Below are positions 1-11,652 of a stretch of DNA of 43,458 nt, piece by piece (within the stretch, counting starts at the first letter, position 1; every line of letters begins with the position of its first letter). The stretch is taken from assembly GCA_905250885.1 (NCBI GenBank), contig CAJNOQ010000681.1, positions 1 through 43,458 of the forward strand. Reading direction: 5' to 3'. The translations under genes and the position numbers were made by a program. The notes under the pieces are model-generated. The model saw only the letters and a program-made list of their open reading frames with translations. It made no database searches and was not told the DNA's origin. The stretch is from Didymodactylos carnosus. Taxonomy: Eukaryota; Rotifera; Eurotatoria; Philodinida; Philodinidae.

Positions 1-77
1 TGAAGGATGGAGGTATTGTGTTTTTATTTTTGTACATGAAACTATTTGTAAAAATATTTTTGTTCGATCATCTATAG

Positions 78-2228
78 ATTTCCATGGGAAAGCGCTAGAA
101 CGGGAGTGGATGTTACACCTGATTGTTGTCCAGAAGTACGTTTGTATCAAATGCATATTACCGGAGACATATCGTTTGCTGCTAGACAATATATCTCAGC
201 TACATACGATTTGGATTGGTTACGATCACAAGAAGATCTTGGTGGAACATTGGTACATGAAACAGCTCGATTTTGGGCATCAAGAGCCGTTTATAATGAA
301 AAGAGACAACAGTATGAAATCTTAAGTATGTATATAGAATTTTATCTTTATGATACATTAGTATCACTGGTTCAGGCGCATACCAACCATATTCTGTATT
401 CAGATGTTCTACCTCCGGACGAAGATGCTCAACCAAACAAAAATAATTCTGTGTATACGAACGCAATTGCATCTTTATCAATTGATCTAGCTGATAAAGT
501 TAGGTAAGTGTTAATCTCATTTTGCTCATAAATATACGTATTAGGACCTTAATTTTCAGCTGTATAACAAATGAAAATGTGCCGTCTCAATGGCTTGATA
601 TTTCGAAAAACTTGTATTTTCCATTTAATGCTGAATCGCAATATCATCTTGAGTATGACAATTTTGACATAAGTAATATCAGTCGTTGTAACCATATCCT
701 AGTTTTAAATATATGATGTTCATTTGTGTTTCCGTAGAGAATACGACAATTAAACAAGCTGATGTTGTTCTACTGGGTTTCCCGTTGATGTGGCCGATGA
801 ATGAAGCTGTGAGACGTAATGATTTGTTATTGTACGAGAATCTGACGAGAGATGATGGTCCAGCCATGACATGGAGTATGCATGCGGTCGGTTTTATTGA
901 ATTGAACGACATGCAAAAAGCCGAACAATTATTCAAGAAAAGTTATGAAACATACGTTAGGGAACCTTTCAATGTAAGAGAAAAATATGCTGGGTTAGAC
1001 ATAACTAGTCCATGTAGCGAAACTAACGCAAACAAAATAAAAATCTTCTAACTGTTTTATCCAAGATAAATTTTTTTTTTGTTTCCTTTCCTGTGGCGAA
1101 AGTTGCGATAAAAACTCTACACAATTACGTTAAGATGCGCACAACAAACCGCATGGTTTATGATCGTGGTTTTCTTGTACTGTTAGATCCCTTCTACATG
1201 AGTAGTGACTCTCTATAGTCATATAGCAACAACCGCAATCGCAGATAAGTGATCTAATCACCTTGAATCAACTACATTCTAAATTAGAGTACTTAAACAT
1301 TATGAGCTGCACAAAGATCCGTGTCGGATCTTACGTGCAACTAAACCTTTGTTGATAAATACATAGATTTCTCGTAACAGAAATAAGTGATGAAGAATTT
1401 TTACAGCCAATAGTTAAGTCGCGTCGTGACTTTTTCTAGCTATTCGTATAATAACTTTTTCTTATGACTCCGGCACGCTCGCGACAAGAATAACTGTTGT
1501 GGTATTCTTGACACTTATTATGTAACAGAAATTCATTGCAATCAAGACGCAACTTTTGTGGGTGCAGCATGATCGTAAAGGGACAAATATCGTGCCAAGA
1601 ACAAAGTCAAAACGTTAAGAAATATAAGAATACCCTGCCTAATGTCTGTATTTTATGCGCAGGTTTGGACCGAAGCTCGAGCTGGTGTTGGTGCGGTAAA
1701 TTTCATTACGGGTGTTGGCGGTTTTCTTCAATCATTATTATTTGGTTATGGTGGTTTACGGCTCAAATTCGATCAATTCGAGTTTTATCCACAACTGCCT
1801 CCTGATAGCAAAGAAATGGTGTATTGTGGCCTAAAATATTTGGGAAGCATTTTGAATTTGAAAGTAAACATAGATCAGTACGAATTGCATGTAATCGAAT
1901 TAAATGAAGAAAACGAAATAAATTATGAATATGCAGAAAATAATGGCAAATTAACAGGTTTGTAATCCGATTATTCCTGATTATCTCAAACTCGTCTTTT
2001 TTTTCATATACAAATTCAAAAAAAATAATTATATATAAGACGGCGACGTATCTGGAAACTTTATACTAGTCATTTTTTTCCTATAGCCTATACAAAAACT
2101 TTATGTTCTCTCACAATGTTTTTAACCTTATTTTTCCCATTTTAGTCAACGATAGGGTCATTGTTCCAACTAAAACACGTTTGATACTTCGACCAGGACA
2201 TGCCATCTGTAGTCTAAATGCCAAATAA
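78..2228 (+). CDS. PGGHG: Protein-glucosylgalactosylhydroxylysine glucosidase-like (GH65), C-terminal half
   Basis: The 5' end lies outside the window; translation starts inside an exon after the acceptor at 77. I place exons at 78-325, 404-503, 560-672, 738-973, 1663-1957 and 2146-2228, all with GT-AG borders and matching phases, giving about 357 residues ending in TAA. The family removes glucose from hydroxylysine-linked Glc-Gal, a product of collagen turnover. Seen: FPWESARTG near the start, LPPDED (equivalent to the GH65 GPDEY general-acid loop, with the usual Tyr replaced by Asp), NNSVYTNA, GFPLMWPMN, DGPAMTWSMH and WTEARAGVGAVNFITGVGGF. The 326-403 intron is 78 bp with no in-frame stop, so a naive ORF reads through it; skipping it restores the family alignment (ILN-VLPPDE). 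Intron 974-1662 (689 bp) is much longer than the others and shows no obvious inserted element. Identification of the family is firm; substrate is by homology. Confidence 0.88.
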
Positions 2229-2774
2229 AACAATATTTTACCATAATTATCGTATTTTTATGTTGAATAGGCTATTTTTGAATAAAAATACAGTGATCTC
2301 TAACGATCAAATTAATAAATGTGATTATCTCTGTTTAAAGATAAATTGGAGAAACCATACAACATATGCAATAATGTAATTTGTTGGTTATAATTCTGTG
2401 TCGCACATACGCGACATCTAGCAGTACTGATCGATACGTTTCTTCCATCGACCACTAAAACCATTTCATAATGGTCACCGTTCTTCGTTTATCCTTCCTT
2501 CCGTGTATGATACAAAATGATGATTTGTTTTTATTATTAATTTTCTTATTGTCCCAACAACGCACTTTATTCATCCTCTTTTATTGAGATACTCGTTATA
2601 CTATGTTATTATCAATCTGACCTACATTAGGTTCCATAGTAATTTTAAAAGCAGAGCAGGAGCATTGATTAATATCTTTCGTTGTCTGAAGAGTAGAATT
2701 TTGCGCAAAATACTGTGCAAGTAATTGTAGTTACTACATATTAATCTTTTGAATTTATCTTTTGAATGTCGTGG
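2229..2774. other. Gene-less AT-rich stretch downstream of the glucosidase
   Basis: No coding exon or repeat is recognised. AATAAA-like hexamers directly after the stop codon could serve as the glucosidase polyadenylation signal. Confidence 0.5.
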
Positions 2775-3724
2775 GTCTGTAGGTATTCCTTTAACAGGTG
2801 TTCTAACGAGAAGTATCAGTAATATTATAGCTGGTGTTCTACGTATCTGAAAAATATGTCACCTCGTGAGAGTGTTTCACTTTTTGTGAAGTGTTTCTCA
2901 TATCAAGAATTGCTAATGATCTACCGGCCAAGAAAAAAAAGTACTTCCTTTCGTGATTCTTAGACGTTTTTTTTCGGCAGTTTTTCTTTGCCTTACTTAC
3001 ATTGCAAAAGACTTGTAATCAATAATTATTCATTCAAAATAAAATTTGTTGTCAAAAAAAATTATTGATTACAAGTCTTTTGCAATGTAAGTAAGGCAAA
3101 GAAAAACTGCCGAAAAAAAACGTCTAAGGCCGTAGCAACGGCATCCTTTGGCCATTAGATCATAATAATTAGCGACAAAAAATTATCATATCACAAAACT
3201 GTTCCGCTTCTTGTGTTTTTTAATCTCATTTACGTCGATCACTGATCTATTGAAAAAGATCTTGATTGAGATAAATTAAAAGAGAGATAACCAGAGACAA
3301 TAGAGATAATAGTAAGATCCAATTGTTTCCTACATAGCTTAATTGCCTGATTACAACGGTGTGTTGTAAAATGCTCTATAAAAGACAGAATTATGACATG
3401 TCTCCAATGTAATCATGGCTACTCCTATATCATGTTTCCAGCAATCCTTAATGATATTAGACATTATCGGACGAAATGATCTTTTTTCTTATTTGTTAGA
3501 TATTTCGACATCCAACTTCGAATTTGGACGATTCATTTCATCATCAAACGTCTATTTGTACACCACATTATTGAATAAATCTTAACAGTAAACTTTCATC
3601 GTCTCTTTCTTTGAATTTTTCATATGAGGAGCACTTTTCTCAAGAAGTGAAACACTGATGAGATGAAACATTTTCAACACAAGCTATAGTGTTACCGATA
3701 CTTTACCTGCTAAAGGAATACCGG
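2775..3724. repeat. Diverged inverted-repeat pair flanking about 0.7 kb
   Basis: The left arm (about 2779-2905, beginning GGTATTCCTTTAACAGGTG) matches the reverse complement of about 3617-3720 (GGTATTCCTTTAGCAGGT) with scattered substitutions and indels. Both arms share the blocks GTATTCCTTTARCAGGT, AGTATCRGTAA, TATAGCTTGTG-like and AGTGTTTCACTT. A shorter inner match pairs GATCTACCGGCCAA (about 2920) with TTGGCCATTAGATC (about 3151). No target-site duplication was found, so this may be an old transposon relic or a local inverted duplication. Confidence 0.55.
2959..3128. repeat. Perfect hairpin, 69-bp arms, 32-bp loop
   Basis: 2959-3027 is the exact reverse complement of 3060-3128, including an 8-base T run in one arm and its A-run partner in the other. 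No terminal motif or target duplication marks it as a known transposon. It lies inside the diverged inverted repeat 2775-3724. Confidence 0.9.
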
Positions 3725-3839
3725 ATCCGTGTGCTTAGAACTGTTCAGATGTTTTTATAGTGTCCTTGTTCGTTTCGTTCTTTGAAAGAGCATCTCAAAA
3801 GCTGGTGCTGTTAATTCATTGCACGATTATATCTGATGG

Positions 3840-4080
3840 ATTCCTGCCGTTATAATGTATCGCTACTATGCCATTGTTTAATGAACAAAGAAAGCAGTAT
3901 GAAACCTTATGTACGCAGAATTTTATCTTTATGATACTTTAGCGTCACCGGTTCGTGCGCGTACCAACCACACTATTGTTATCTGAGGAGCTGGCTTATA
4001 GCGATGCAAATATGTCTAATAAGGACAATAATTCTTCAGTGTCCTTCACAACATCGTCAAATAACGATGACAATTATTCT
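3840..4080 (+). pseudogene. Decayed partial copy of the glucosidase gene, intron included
   Basis: From about 3883 the sequence tracks 297-403 of the glucosidase gene (shared blocks include AGAATTTTATCTTTATGATA and CGTACCAACCA versus CATACCAACCA), then continues with weaker similarity through the region matching LPPDED...NNSVYTNA (AATAATTCTT/AATAATTCTG). The copy carries the equivalent of intron 326-403, so it arose by DNA duplication and not by retroposition. Frame is not kept. It sits just upstream of the GT31 gene in the same orientation as its parent. Confidence 0.75.
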
Positions 4081-4198
4081 AATTGTATTCTAAGAATCTA
4101 TAAGTTTTCGACATCAATTCCTTTTCGTTCTTTTTTGAAGTATTTTTATAATTGACACTCATTTTCAAGATGAACAAGACATCACTTATGAAGGGAAG

Positions 4199-5702
4199 AT
4201 GTGTTTTCTAGATGATATCATGTATCAATTTTTATGGCGTTGGCGCCATTTATGTTTAGTGTTATTAAGCCTCTATTTATTTGTCTTAATCGCTCTATTT
4301 TGGCCTCAATTGCACTTATTCATTTCCACCGATCATAATGCAGGTCAGATATTATCATCACAACACGTGGACTCAGCAGCTTCACATACTTCTGTGCCAT
4401 TGTCGATGATTCGTAGTTCACAAATTGTCAATCCACATGATTTCGATTATATTATAAATCCTGGAAGCTCAGGTATTTGTTCAGATCATAATGAACTCTT
4501 GTTATTAGTTTACGTACATTCATCCCCGGCAAATTTTAAACGTCGTGAAGCCATTCGTTTAACATGGGCACAACAAGTATTATTTCCAAATTTGAGAGTT
4601 GTATTTATGTTGGGCGCAACAGAAAATGTAGAGATAATGCAACAAATTAAATTCGAACATTCACTTTACAACGATATCGTGCAAGAAAATTTTATTGACT
4701 CCTACAAAAACCTAACATATAAAGGTAAGTTGAATCAAAAGCAGGAGTAAAATAGCACCTAGTGTTAAAAAGGCGCTATTGGGAGCTATAAAGTGGTTAG
4801 AAGCTGTAAATAAGCTGATGATTGCTTTGATCTAGTATTAATCTTCATCACTTTCTAAAACTCAAGCCATCTTGCATTTCAGAAAGCGATGAATATTACT
4901 ATTTCATTAAAAACGACGATTTGGGAATTATAAGATTCTGTGATGAAAAACAGTGCTTTTCCCTCCTCGATCAAAAATCAATGGAAATAAAAAGAAGAGC
5001 TGATCGTTCTCTTTCGTATTTCCTATTTTATATTGTGTTTTTGTTTGAAATCTACTATTGTGGTTTGTGAAAATATATTTTGATATATTCGACTGTTTTT
5101 ATCTATATTTAGGGATAATGGCATTGAAATGGATTAGTTTATATTGTAAAAATGTTTCTTACATCTTAAAGACGGACGATGATATTATTATTAACATGTT
5201 TGTTGTTCTACATCATTTATCATTAATTACCTATGAATATCCGCAAGAAAGATGGCGATCGTCAGTAGCATGTCTCCTATGGACTCATATGAAAGTAATG
5301 CGAGATAAAACATCAAAATGGTATTTATCTAAAGATGAGTATCCACAAGATTATTTTAGTTCATATTGTTCCGGTTCTGCTTATTTTATTACAAGAGATT
5401 TAATCGATGAGTTTTATGACACAAGTTTATACGTTAAATATTTTTGGGTCGATGATTATTATATAACCGGTTTACTACCTCGTAATTCTCGACGTTATGT
5501 TACATATCATTTTCTTAATTCAATTTATATTATCAATGTTGATTTAGTTGAAGAAAGATTTTTAAAACAAATAGACCAACTTGTATTTGGTCATATGCCT
5601 AAATCGATAAATAAGATTTATCAACTATGGACATTAATTGAAAAAACACAAATTGAAAAAAGAAATACAATGAGAGAAAAATATCGTCTAAAACATATTT
5701 AG
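4199..5702 (+). CDS. GT31 family beta-1,3-galactosyl/N-acetylglucosaminyltransferase-like, type II membrane protein
   Basis: Two exons, 4199-4724 and 5113-5702, joined across a 388-bp GT-AG intron with phase preserved, give about 371 residues. The start could instead be the ATG at 4220; both precede the single membrane anchor (about residues 17-42, rich in L/V/F). The luminal GT31 domain shows RREAIRLTWAQQ (family RRxAIRxTW), VVFMLGAT, DIVQENFIDSYKNLTYK, the KTDDDIIIN stretch containing the DxD metal/UDP-sugar site, YCSGSAYFITRDL and the VDDYYITGLLP block, where families usually have EDVxxG. Such enzymes work in the Golgi, adding Gal or GlcNAc in beta-1,3 linkage. Domain length is typical. 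Donor and acceptor cannot be read from sequence. Confidence 0.9.
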
Positions 5703-7230
5703 TGAAAAAATATCAAAAGATATGATAAAATTAGTTTGATTTACTGCTCATCTCAAAATCAACAATCAAATTAAAACAAAATTATATTATTTACTTTAGA
5801 CTATTTTAGAGGTAAGAATATCAGATGACTAACAGCTCGAGTAGAATTATTATGGTACAAAATTGAATATTTACAATCAAAAATATTTTTCCATCGTCAA
5901 TTTTTATTTTTTAATGTTTTAAAAAAATCAGTTTTTTATTTAACAGTAATTAATTTTTAAAAATTTTTTAACATCTTAAATTAACAGTAAAAGTATCGTT
6001 TTACTCTTCCAACAATCCAAGACATTCCTGTTTGTTTATGGTCTTTTTTTTTTTATTGCATAGTCAAATATATATTTCTTGCCTCATTTTGTGTGCCACA
6101 TACAGCGATAATATTATTCTCATTTTTCTTTCGTTGCCTTATATCTGCGCAGTATTTTCAATTTTTTTTTAAAGGATAGTGTTATATTTGAATAATTTTA
6201 CTAAACATACCTATTTTTTTTTGATTGGGGAAACTAAAAACTAATTTATGCCTTTTATCTGTTATTTTTTTCATTAATTTATTTTGTTTATTTGTACTAT
6301 TTGTGCATCTAAAGTGATTTTTTTCTTCTGTTGCAATATTAGTTTTGTGCAATTTTTTGTTTTTTGTAAGCAATATGAGAGACATCTAAACATATTTTTT
6401 TTTTTAGAAATAAAATTGGTTAGAAATACTTCTCTTGTTTTACTATCAGACATGCGATGGTAGAGTTCATTGTTACAAAAGTGTCTATCGTTACGGAACA
6501 TTACTGTTTTTTATATCTACTATGCACTTTCACAAAGTAAAGTTGTTTGAAGTTAGCAAAAAGAATATCTCTCTGGATAAACTTGTTTAAGTCCTCATTT
6601 CGGGAGGAATCAAATTTTGTATGTTTTGGCCTATTTTTATATCGTTATAGGTTTTCAGTTCCCGTTGAATTAGATGGGCGAGCATATGTTCATCAGAATT
6701 TTTCGGGTCAAAAGCTTACACAGAAACTTGACTAAACTTTTAGATAAATAAAAAGAGCAGTAGTTTCCAGAAGAAAAAATATTGTCAGAGCAGCCACGAT
6801 CGGAACTGAAATGAGGAACTCCTCTGAACTGTAGATACGAAGTTTTTGTTTTTGTTAATTCCTTGGCAATTTTTTATATTATAGATAAGGATGCACTAAC
6901 ATAAAATATATGACCTGAATTAATTAAATATTAAATATGAAGTAATTTTAGAAAATCTATTTTTTGTTCTGTTGTTTTACCTTTAAGATATTAAGGTCGT
7001 TGTTCGAGACAGAAGATTTTAAGATCATTACCAAAGGAGGTGAGGAGAAAATGGGGTAAAAAAGGACCAAAAATAGGTTTTTGAGTATTATACGTCTTCT
7101 CTCGGAAACTATTGAGAGGAATTTTACAAAACGTACATTGCAGAAATTGTTTTTTTTTACTCGGCGAGAATTACCATCCGACGGATTTATTTTGTAACGA
7201 ATAGTCAGAATAGTCTCATTTCTTCTTTAA
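5703..7230. other. Gene-less AT-rich intergenic region
   Basis: Long T- and A-rich runs (notably 5880-6420) without exon-like sequence. Short open frames here have no recognisable protein character. Confidence 0.5.
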
Positions 7231-7668
7231 ATTGAAACTACGACATTTGAGAACACCGTAAACTAGCCCGATGTTGAAAGTTATACACTTAGTTTCGTCA
7301 TTTTTTGAACTTCGTGGTAAAGTCTTAGCCTTAAATTTTTTGGCATAACTATTTCTCGATATGATCAACATTTTCTGTTCAAATTGGTTGTGCTGTTAGA
7401 GAGATTTCTGACAAACGGAGGAGGACTTAAATGTTTTAGCGTTTCTATTATTGAAACTACGACATTTGAGAACACCGTAAACTAGCCCGATGTTGAAAGT
7501 TATACACTTAGTTTCGTCATTTTTTGAACTTCGTGGTAAAGTCTTAGCCTTAAATTTTTTGGCATAACTATTTCTCGATATGATCAACATTTTCTGTTCA
7601 AATTGGTTGTGCTGTTAGAGAGATTTCTGACAAACGGAGGAGGACTTAAATGTTTTAGCGTTTCTATT
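7231..7668. repeat. Perfect 219-bp tandem duplication, two copies
   Basis: 7231-7449 and 7450-7668 appear identical by eye; both begin ATTGAAACTACGACATTTG and end GCGTTTCTATT. The copies lie about 200-640 bp upstream of the NDUFA1 start codon. Identity suggests either a very recent duplication or an assembly or haplotype artefact. Confidence 0.9.
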
Positions 7669-7870
7669 ATCGATATGATGCTACCTATAGTCAACTATTT
7701 TTGGACTTGTTTCTGCTATCAACATTACGTTTTCTGCTTTTATCTAACAACGAAGTAAATAAGTGTTCAGTTCAAAATACCTACTTAGACATAGTTTCAT
7801 ACTGTGCTATCGTGATATTGTTCTATGTTTTTTAGATAGTCGTTAATAGAAATTAGATAACGTTACAGTC

Positions 7871-8274
7871 ATGTGGTATGAAATATTACCATCCATGTTT
7901 CTAACATGGGCCCCAATAGGTCTCGGAGCTATAATTGTAGGTGGTCTTGGAAATTGGATTTGTTTAAATAAACACGTACGTATGCAATAGTCTCGTACTT
8001 TTACTTATCTATTGTTTTTCATTATTGTCGTTGTTTATATCTAGATGACTCCAAAAAATTTATTACGTGACGATCGTGATTATTATATGTATTTGCGAGA
8101 TCGTCGAATCACCGGATGTGAATATTATCCAAAGGTATGCATTAGTGATTATTTAAAACAAAGGAAAAGTTGAATAATACAGTCGATATATTTTGATGGT
8201 TTTTGTTTTAGGGTCTTGAAGACTTGGATGAAGCACCAAAACCAAAAAAAAGAAAAACCCTATGGAACTGGTAG
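7871..8274 (+). CDS. NDUFA1: NADH dehydrogenase (ubiquinone) 1 alpha subcomplex subunit 1 (MWFE)
   Basis: Three exons, 7871-7975, 8045-8134 and 8212-8274, with introns of 69 and 77 bp and all junctions in phase 0, encode 85 residues. The protein opens MWYEILPSMFLTWAP, the hallmark MWxEILP start of this subunit, followed by a single membrane helix (about residues 10-30, GLGAIIVGGLGNWI), then a basic matrix-side segment with RDDRDYYMYLRDRRITG, matching the family's RDxRxYxxxRDRRxSG pattern. It is a small accessory subunit of mitochondrial complex I needed for assembly of the membrane arm. The K-rich tail ending LWNW makes it somewhat longer than mammalian versions (70 residues). The start is fixed by the conserved N-terminus. 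Confidence 0.95.
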
Positions 8275-8894
8275 AAATTATGTACAATAGACGTATTCTC
8301 CCAAACTTGTCCTTCCATAAACAAACGTTTTCCTTAGAATTTTTATTTTCTGCAGTTATCTGATTTTTTCTTTCAAATTAAAAGTAGTTTTTTTCACGTC
8401 TTTTTTTTTATCGTTGTCTATCTCACACAAATGCGGTGCGAATCACTTCGCTGATATTTTCCAAGCTGAACGAGGGGAAAGTGATACAAAACAGGACATC
8501 TACATCCAGACTTTCCGATTAGGATATGGAGGTAAAGAAAAGTTTTCCTCGTCAATAGAGCGCCAATAGTTCATCTCTCAGAGATCAGCTATAGATTAGA
8601 TAAAAGGTGTTTTTCTCATTTTCCTTTCACCTAAATAACAAAGTAAATATATCATTGAATAGCCCCTAAAATTCTCTACACAATGTGTATAATATAACAG
8701 TTGCACAGTCCCTAGAAAATGGATCTGAAGTAAATCGAATAGAGAAAAATGTGACATACTTCCAGTTTTTACTATTTCTTACACTAGTAAAGAAACATGT
8801 TGACAGAGTCAGAAAAGTAAAAGCACCTATTTTCTTATTATTGGGATTTTCAGAGATTTTCCAGAAATCCACCGTAAGACAGTCCTATAAAGAA
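8275..8894. other. Gene-less stretch 3' of NDUFA1
   Basis: No exon recognised; the open frame from 8685 runs into the adjacent repeat and has no family resemblance. Confidence 0.5.
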
Positions 8895-9375
8895 AATTCC
8901 AGTGCAGTACTGGTAAAAATCAGTGCGCACCGATGCGCATGGCATGCCATCGGTCACTGGCACTGGCTGGCACCGGTGTGCACTCGTGCCCTGCAAGTGC
9001 CGAAAGAGTGCCGCACTGATAATTTATTTAATCAATTTAATTAGTTCTTTATTATGATTGTTTATGCTGAATTTTGTATTAGAGTGCGGCACTGATCAGT
9101 ACTACATCGACATGCCAAAACCATGTGGCATTGCCTCGGCACTTCTCTTATGAGAAGGAAAAGATGAAATCAGAAAGACATTCGAAATATTACAAGTAGA
9201 CTGTAGCAGTAATATAGAGAGAAATGGACAAAACAAAATGGTAATTGAAAACAAAAACGGCACTGGTACGCACCGGTGCGAGATTTTTACATTCTTTTTG
9301 GCACTGGTGTGCACCGGTGCCCAGAAAAAAAATTATTCGCTACCGGTCCGCACTCGTGCACAACCAGTGCCGATA
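8895..9375. repeat. Cluster of GCACTGGTG / CACCGGTG repeats
   Basis: Degenerate units of GGCACTGGTGYGCACCGGTGC recur through this patch, with the exact palindrome CACCGGTG at 8971-8978, 9271-9278 and 9312-9319, and the opposed motifs AGTGCCGCACTGAT and AGTGCGGCACTGAT about 75 bp apart. The patch is markedly GC-richer than its surroundings. It resembles subterminal repeats of a degraded DNA transposon, but no boundaries or target duplication were found. Confidence 0.6.
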
Positions 9376-10779
9376 AGATATTTTTTGTAGGGAATGTATT
9401 AGTTTGGAGTTGTTTTAGTGTTCTAAGTATTCAATCTACTCATCAGAACATGTCCTAAAGGTCTCAAGCGGTTTGGTTGGGTTTTGAGCGAGACATAAGT
9501 ATTTTACTCTTGTACAGTTCTATCTAAATTGACGTATTTTTCACAAAACCGTTTTTAGGCAAAAATTGAAATGGGCCGATTTTCAACTTCACGCGGACCC
9601 GTCCTTTTGGTACTGTTCTCAAAAATTTTGAAGTAGGTAATCTATCAAAAATTTGCTAAGATTTTTTTTTACTGTCAATGAATATTGTTTTTATGGCACA
9701 AATTTCTGATTTAATCGACCGGAAGCGATTGAATTTAACGTAAACGGTTTTATTTCTTATTCAGGTCAAGCGAAAAAACGAAATAAATCATTATTTTTGT
9801 AGGATAAGTTGAATGAGAAAAATTGAACTGACGATCAGATATTGTTTTAGATTTAAAAAATAAATCTAAGTGTATAATATGAAGGTTTGTATAGTATTGA
9901 TTACAAACCTAAACGAGCACTGTCTAACCTAAATATAACAGAATCATGTATGAATAGAAAACCTTCATGGTATTTATTATTAGCAGACATATTCCTTTGA
10001 CCATAACAGACGACCAAAATCAACAAAAAAATCACATGAAGCTTTGCTATGCCGAAGAATAAATTATAGATTTTCACATTGCTATTAGTTGTGTGTCCAG
10101 AATATAATCAATTATTATTAAGTTGCTAATTACGTGGAGAGAGGACTAGATCTATGAAGAGCCCGTTTTTGTTTGTTACCTTTTATCAGTAGCTTTTGTC
10201 CTCGATTGCTCTTAATTTTATTTGTCTAATGCTGTCATTACTATTATTAATGTGCAGATGTTTAAAACGGATCATAATGAACAATATTTGGATTTATAGA
10301 GGTTTACTTAGAAATCTAACATAAAACGTTATCTGATATACTTCAACTGTTGAACAGGAATGTTAGAAATAGAATGAATGATTGGTAAAAAAACTCATAA
10401 CGAGTGCTCAAAAACAACTTAACGATATAAAACTTTTCGTAGAAAATTGATGAAAAATTCCATTTTGCTCTATGTCTAGTATACCTTGTGATATCCTGCA
10501 AACTATGATTAAACATTCATGAACTGATGGGGCATTTTATGTTAGAAATGCTGAATTAAACGCATGAAAATTCACATTTCCAGTTACGTGAATAAAAATA
10601 CGTCGACGATCGAACAAAGCAAGCTTTATGTACTAATATTTCCCTATATTTACGTCTTCTGTGTGAAACCTATTTACGTTGTATTAAACTATTGTTATTA
10701 TCCAAGGTTTTTGCAACTACTTGAGTGTTTTACATTAACACATTTAGAGTGCATTCGATAAATTGAGTCTTTTTAGCTA
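9376..10779. other. Gene-less intergenic region
   Basis: No coding exon, RNA gene or strong repeat recognised; only short AT-rich open frames. Confidence 0.45.
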
Positions 10780-10786
10780 TGACATA

Positions 10787-11652
10787 AAACTACTATCCAT
10801 TTCAAAATACGGTGGTCACCGATATCTTTCGAATAAATTTTCAACAAAAAGAGCTAGAACTTTACGGTTTTCAGCATTCAACAGAAGACAGTTTGAGAAG
10901 TAAGTCTATGAAAAAATTCAGGCTCCTGATCAGGTTTATCATGGTAAGCCATTCCAAGTAAAATGTCCGAGTTTACCGTTCCTAGGCCAAACAATGAAGT
11001 TCAATTCGGAGACGTCAGCTAGAATCGTCAGACCGTCCTCTTTCAAGCTAAACACGATTCAGGTTTTCATTCTCAATGGCTGAGGAATTCCGGTAACCTA
11101 CTATCCTTCACAGTTTTGGCTTGGGAACTACAGAGAGATATGGAGTATGGGTTATCGACATCGCCGATCATCGTGGCAATGTTTGTTTTCTTTCTCAGAA
11201 AGTTCAGCTGAGTCAATTTTTTCCAGAATCTACTTTTTCTTCTATGTCCATATAAAATTAAAATATTCATAACTCAGTCATTTCTCATCCAAATAAAATT
11301 AAGTTTTCAGCAAATATTCAAAACAAGTCATGGATTATAAACCAGGTCGAAAAAATGTGATTTGAGTCACGAATCGAGCGAAGGTTTTCAGAGACCTTCT
11401 TAAAAACTTCCAAGACTATGTACTGTCTTAGGCACGTCATTGTTTGGCCTAAGAGCGGCAAACTCGGACATTTTACTTGGAATGGCTTACCATGATAAAC
11501 CTGATCAGGAGCCTGAATTTTTTCATAGACCTACTTCTCAAACTGTCTTCTGTTGAATGCTGAAAACCGTAGAGTTCTAGCTCTTTTCGTTGAAAATTTA
11601 TTCAAAAAATATCGCTGACCACCGTATTTTGAAATGGATAGTAGTAGTTGTT
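10787..11652. mobile_element. Fold-back (long terminal inverted repeat) element, family 1
   Basis: Arms of about 210 bp (about 10789-10996 and 11438-11650) are inverted near-identical copies. The outer end reads ACTACTATCCATTTCAAAAT followed by ACGGTGGTC. The flanks share TGACATA (10780-10786 and 11653-11659), a candidate 7-bp target duplication. The 440-bp middle has no transposase, so this is non-autonomous. The same terminal motif forms the core of the palindrome at the end of the window. Confidence 0.75.

Noticed and set aside
8685..9044. 119-codon open frame on the plus strand
   Set aside because: It runs into the GCACTGGTG repeat patch, has no family resemblance, splice context or sensible start region.
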